Shown here: one piece after another, positions 61,679 through 64,000 of the stretch
Position numbering within the stretch: the first letter of the stretch is position 1
Layout: every line of letters begins with the position of its first letter
Program-made: the position numbers and the translations under genes
Notes under the pieces: model-generated
The model's input: only the letters and a program-made list of their open reading frames with translations
Told to the model about the DNA's origin: nothing
Databases searched by the model: none
Source: Mesorhizobium sangaii
Lineage (GTDB): Bacteria; Pseudomonadota; Alphaproteobacteria; Rhizobiales; Rhizobiaceae
Direction of reading: 5' to 3'
Assembly (NCBI RefSeq): GCF_014207355.1
Contig: NZ_JACHEF010000005.1
Coordinates: forward strand, 372,001 to 436,000
DNA: 64,000 nucleotides

Positions 61679-62140
61679 ATGGCCACATCCACTGAAGTTC
61701 TGCAGACCAAGACCGAGGATCTGCTGATCGGCGCGCTGCTGCGCGTGCCGGCGCAAGCGATCCAGCGCCGGCTGATCAAGGAGCTCAACGCCGCCGGCTT
61801 CGACGAATTGCGCTTGCCGCATATGGCGGTGCTGCAGTTTCCCGGGCCGGACGGCGCGCGCCCGGGCACCATCGCCGAGCGCGCAGGCATGAGCAAGCAG
61901 GCCATCAACCAGCTGCTCAGCAGTCTCGAAGGTTACGGCTATCTCGTCCGCTCCGACATTCCGGGTGAAGGCAGCGCGCGCGTGGTGCGGTCCACCGAAC
62001 GCGGACATGCCGCCTTCTGGAAAATGGTCGATATCCTGCACGACATCGAGGAAGAGTGGCGCGCGGAGCTCGGACCGGAACGCTTTGCCCAACTGAAAGC
62101 GCTGCTGTTTGTCGTCTGGGACAGCCCGCTGGCGCGCTGA
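61679..62140 (+). CDS. MarR-family transcriptional regulator
   Basis: 153 residues. Winged helix: FDELRLPHMAVLQFPGPDGARPGTIAERAGMSKQAINQLLSSLEGYGYLVRS, with the wing GEGSARVVRSTERG. N- and C-terminal helices form the usual dimer interface. Divergent from a cupin gene with likely operators in between; probably a repressor released by a small phenolic or organic ligand. The ribosome site is weak. Confidence 0.9.
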   Translation: MATSTEVLQTKTEDLLIGALLRVPAQAIQRRLIKELNAAGFDELRLPHMAVLQFPGPDGARPGTIAERAGMSKQAINQLLSSLEGYGYLVRSDIPGEGSARVVRSTERGHAAFWKMVDILHDIEEEWRAELGPERFAQLKALLFVVWDSPLAR

Positions 62141-62179
62141 GCTGCCCCCTGGGATGCAACGAAATGTCCTGGCAGGTGC

Positions 62180-63085
62180 CTACTGCAGCTGCGGCTTCTT
62201 GAGGAAACTGCCGCGGTCGGCCGATTTGACGCGCAGCCACGTTTCGCGGCCGTCGCGCAGCACCCGCATCGGGATCTCCGCGCCGGCCGAGCCGCTCTCC
62301 CACAGCTTGCGATAGAAATCGGCCAGCCCATCGACTGCGCCGTCACGAATGTCGGAGATGATGTCGCCCTGACGCAGGCCGGCCTTGGCGGCCGGGCCAC
62401 CTTCGGTCACGCTCATCACCACCACCTTGCCGTCGCTTTCGGCCGACAAGGCGCCGAGCCACGGGCGCGGCGGCCTGGCCACATGGCCGCGCGTCAGGAG
62501 ATCGTCGAGAATGGGCGGCAACAGGTCGATCGGCACCACCATGTTGATGTCGGCGACCTCGCCGTTGCGGCTCATCTGCAGGCGCAGCGAACCGATGCCG
62601 AGCAGCGAGCCGTCGGCGCCGAACAGTCCGGCACCACCCCAGGACGGGTGCGCGGGCGCGATGAAGATCGCCTCGTCGAGCAGATACTCCCAATAGCCGG
62701 CGAATTCCTGCTTGGTGACGATCCTGGCCTGCACCGACTGGCCAACGCCGTCGGCCAGCACCACGGCGTCGCCGATCCTGGCCTTGCCGGCATCGCCGAG
62801 CGCCACCGCCGGCAGGCCGAGCGGCGCCAGCGCCTGCACCAGGCCGAAGCCCGATTCCTGGTCATAGGCCAGCGCGTGCGCCGGGATGACGCGGCCGTCA
62901 TGACTGGTCAGCCAGACCTCTTCCGCTTCGGTGATGAGATAGCCGATGGTCAGCACCAGCCCGTCGTTGCGGATGACGACGCCGCTGCCTTCCCTGAGCG
63001 TGCCCAGGGCACCCGCCGTAAAGGCATCCTCCGGAACGGTGGCCCGTACGGCAACGACCGAGCGCGGATTGGGATTGATGGTCAT
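62180..63085 (-). CDS. DegP-like trypsin-fold plus PDZ protein lacking the catalytic triad
   Basis: 301 residues from ATG 63085, behind AGGAATGA. N-terminal chymotrypsin-fold domain (about 8-190) and a PDZ domain (about 205-295: VVVMSVTEGGPAAKAGLRQGDIISDI). By alignment with DegP the triad is gone: His is replaced by Tyr49 (VLTIGYLI for VVTNNHVV), Asp by Gly79 (DQESGFGLV), and Ser of GNSGG by Gly150 (SWGGAGLF). No signal peptide is seen, so it is probably cytosolic. It likely binds unfolded or C-terminal peptides without cutting; a chaperone or adaptor role is inferred. Confidence 0.85.
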   Translation of the reverse strand: MTINPNPRSVVAVRATVPEDAFTAGALGTLREGSGVVIRNDGLVLTIGYLITEAEEVWLTSHDGRVIPAHALAYDQESGFGLVQALAPLGLPAVALGDAGKARIGDAVVLADGVGQSVQARIVTKQEFAGYWEYLLDEAIFIAPAHPSWGGAGLFGADGSLLGIGSLRLQMSRNGEVADINMVVPIDLLPPILDDLLTRGHVARPPRPWLGALSAESDGKVVVMSVTEGGPAAKAGLRQGDIISDIRDGAVDGLADFYRKLWESGSAGAEIPMRVLRDGRETWLRVKSADRGSFLKKPQLQ

Positions 63086-63245
63086 GCTGTCATTCCTGGA
63101 TAGGTGATATTTCCATAGGTATGCCGCTAGCGAGATGGTGCAAGGGGTGAGAAGCGGTTCGCGTAGCCACTGGCACGATGAATTCGCTTCGCGAACCGGC
63201 TGACCACCCCACCAAGGGAAGGGAAACGGACCCTCCGTCAACAAT

Positions 63246-63265
63246 AGTTCAACGCAAGTTGAACT
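63246..63265. promoter_or_regulatory. Perfect 8-base inverted repeat before the YghU-type gene
   Basis: AGTTCAAC-GCAA-GTTGAACT: eight-base arms, four-base spacer, 61 bases before the GST start and 161 before the DegP-like start. The form recalls MerR/SoxR-type or TetR operators. No such regulator is in the window. Confidence 0.6.
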
Positions 63266-63325
63266 TCCACATCTGAAACCCTAGTTGTAAGTCGACCTGC
63301 CCATTCTTCCCCACGAGGCCCTGAG

Positions 63326-64000
63326 ATGACCGACTACACCCCGCCGAAAGTATGGACCTGGAACAAGCCGAATGGCGGCACCTTTGCCAGCATCAACCGG
63401 CCGATCGCCGGGCCGACGCACGACAAGGACCTGCCCGTCGGCAAGCACCCGCTGCAGCTCTATTCGCTGGCGACGCCGAACGGCGTCAAGGTGACCGTCA
63501 TGCTGGAGGAACTTCTGGCGCGCGGCCACCAGGGCGTCGAATATGATGCCTGGCTGATCCGCATCAACGATGGCGACCAGTTCGGCAGCGGCTTCGTCGA
63601 GGTCAATCCCAATTCCAAGATTCCCGCCTTGATGGACCGCAGCGGCAAGACCCCGGTGCGCATCTTCGAATCCGGCTCGATCCTCGTCTATCTGGCCGAA
63701 AAATTCGGCGAATTCCTGCCGACCGAACAGCCGGCCCGCGCCGAGGTGCTGTCCTGGCTGTTCTGGCAGATGGGTTCTGCGCCGTATCTGGGCGGCGGCT
63801 TCGGCCATTTCTACGCTTATGCGCCGGAAAAATTCGAATATGCCATCGACCGCTTCTCGATGGAGGTGAAGCGCCAGATGGACGTGCTCGACCATCGGCT
63901 GGCCGAGACCGAATATCTCGGTGGCAAGGACTACAGCATCGCCGACATGGCGGTTTGGCCCTGGTATGGCGGGCTGGCGCTCGGCCGCATGTACAATGAT
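63326..64000 (+). CDS. YghU-type glutathione S-transferase / disulfide-bond oxidoreductase, 5' part
   Basis: The first 225 codons are in the window; the gene runs past 64000. The sequence begins MTDYTPPKVWTWNKPNGGTFASINRP, typical of YghU/YfcG-like (Nu-class) GSTs, with SLATPNGVKVTVMLEELLARG, NPNSKIPALMD and FESGSILVYLAEKFG (the glutathione-binding Glu-Ser) and a helical domain (YLGGKDYSIADMAVWPWYGG). It reduces disulfides with glutathione. GAGG lies about eight bases before ATG 63326. Confidence 0.9.
   Translation, partial: MTDYTPPKVWTWNKPNGGTFASINRPIAGPTHDKDLPVGKHPLQLYSLATPNGVKVTVMLEELLARGHQGVEYDAWLIRINDGDQFGSGFVEVNPNSKIPALMDRSGKTPVRIFESGSILVYLAEKFGEFLPTEQPARAEVLSWLFWQMGSAPYLGGGFGHFYAYAPEKFEYAIDRFSMEVKRQMDVLDHRLAETEYLGGKDYSIADMAVWPWYGGLALGRMYND

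Overview
The window reads as chromosomal DNA of a high-GC alphaproteobacterium of the Rhizobiales, most likely Mesorhizobium or a close relative. The reasons are a minC-minD-minE cluster with a CtrA-type promoter site, BA14K-like and DUF2934/DUF3606-type small proteins, a palindromic intergenic repeat of the rhizobial kind, an HWE/HisKA_2-type histidine kinase, a Pls/PosA-type peptide synthetase and many SDR, GST and cupin genes. No rRNA, tRNA, CRISPR array or recognisable transposase was seen.

Layout. 0-2.4 kb: truncated NfeD-type protease, frameshifted RhtA/EamA exporter, PAS histidine kinase. 3.2-9.9 kb: a glycan operon (acyltransferase, two GT2 glycosyltransferases, ABC flippase/exporter) facing a long coiled-coil protein. 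10-14.6 kb: a HAMP-PAS-GAF-GGDEF cyclase, then minCDE. 14.9-19.1 kb: three genes of visibly lower GC, encoding a CHAT/caspase-like protein, an OLD-family ATPase-TOPRIM nuclease and a HEPN protein. They resemble an anti-phage system in a combination I do not recognise. 19.2-19.5 kb: decayed copies of a small gene pair that is intact at 28.0-28.5 kb. 19.8-22.2 kb: a FecR-like protein with a CHASE2 adenylate cyclase. 22.7-28.0 kb: a Pls/PosA-type NRPS with its own GNAT and phosphopantetheinyl transferase. 28-38.8 kb: BA14K-like protein, lysine aminomutase-like radical SAM enzyme, membrane protein, beta-lactamase-family hydrolase, and a SARP/BTAD regulator divergent from 1-Cys peroxiredoxin, SQR-like oxidoreductase and acyl-CoA synthetase.

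38.9-52.8 kb: secreted protein, tautomerase, two SDRs opposite a LysR regulator, a CHASE-like/PAS/GGDEF/EAL protein, a TetR regulator divergent from an FMN hydroxy-acid dehydrogenase, a hydrolase divergent from a CadC-like regulator, and an ABC-F ATPase. 53-57.4 kb: SDR, GST and an Rrf2 regulator whose probable operator (GGATA-N5-TATCC) lies upstream of its own gene and, in tandem, upstream of a carboxymuconolactone decarboxylase / NmrA-like / cupin operon. 57.5-64 kb: YdeI-type protein, a VOC (glyoxalase-fold) gene split by a roughly 1.9 kb insertion with four tightly packed unfamiliar genes, a cupin/MarR pair, a DegP-like protein lacking all three catalytic residues, and the start of a YghU-type GST.

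The best candidates for undescribed biology are the CHAT-OLD-HEPN trio (14.9-19.1 kb) and the four-gene cassette inside the VOC gene (58.4-60.2 kb). The Rrf2 operator set is the clearest regulatory prediction.
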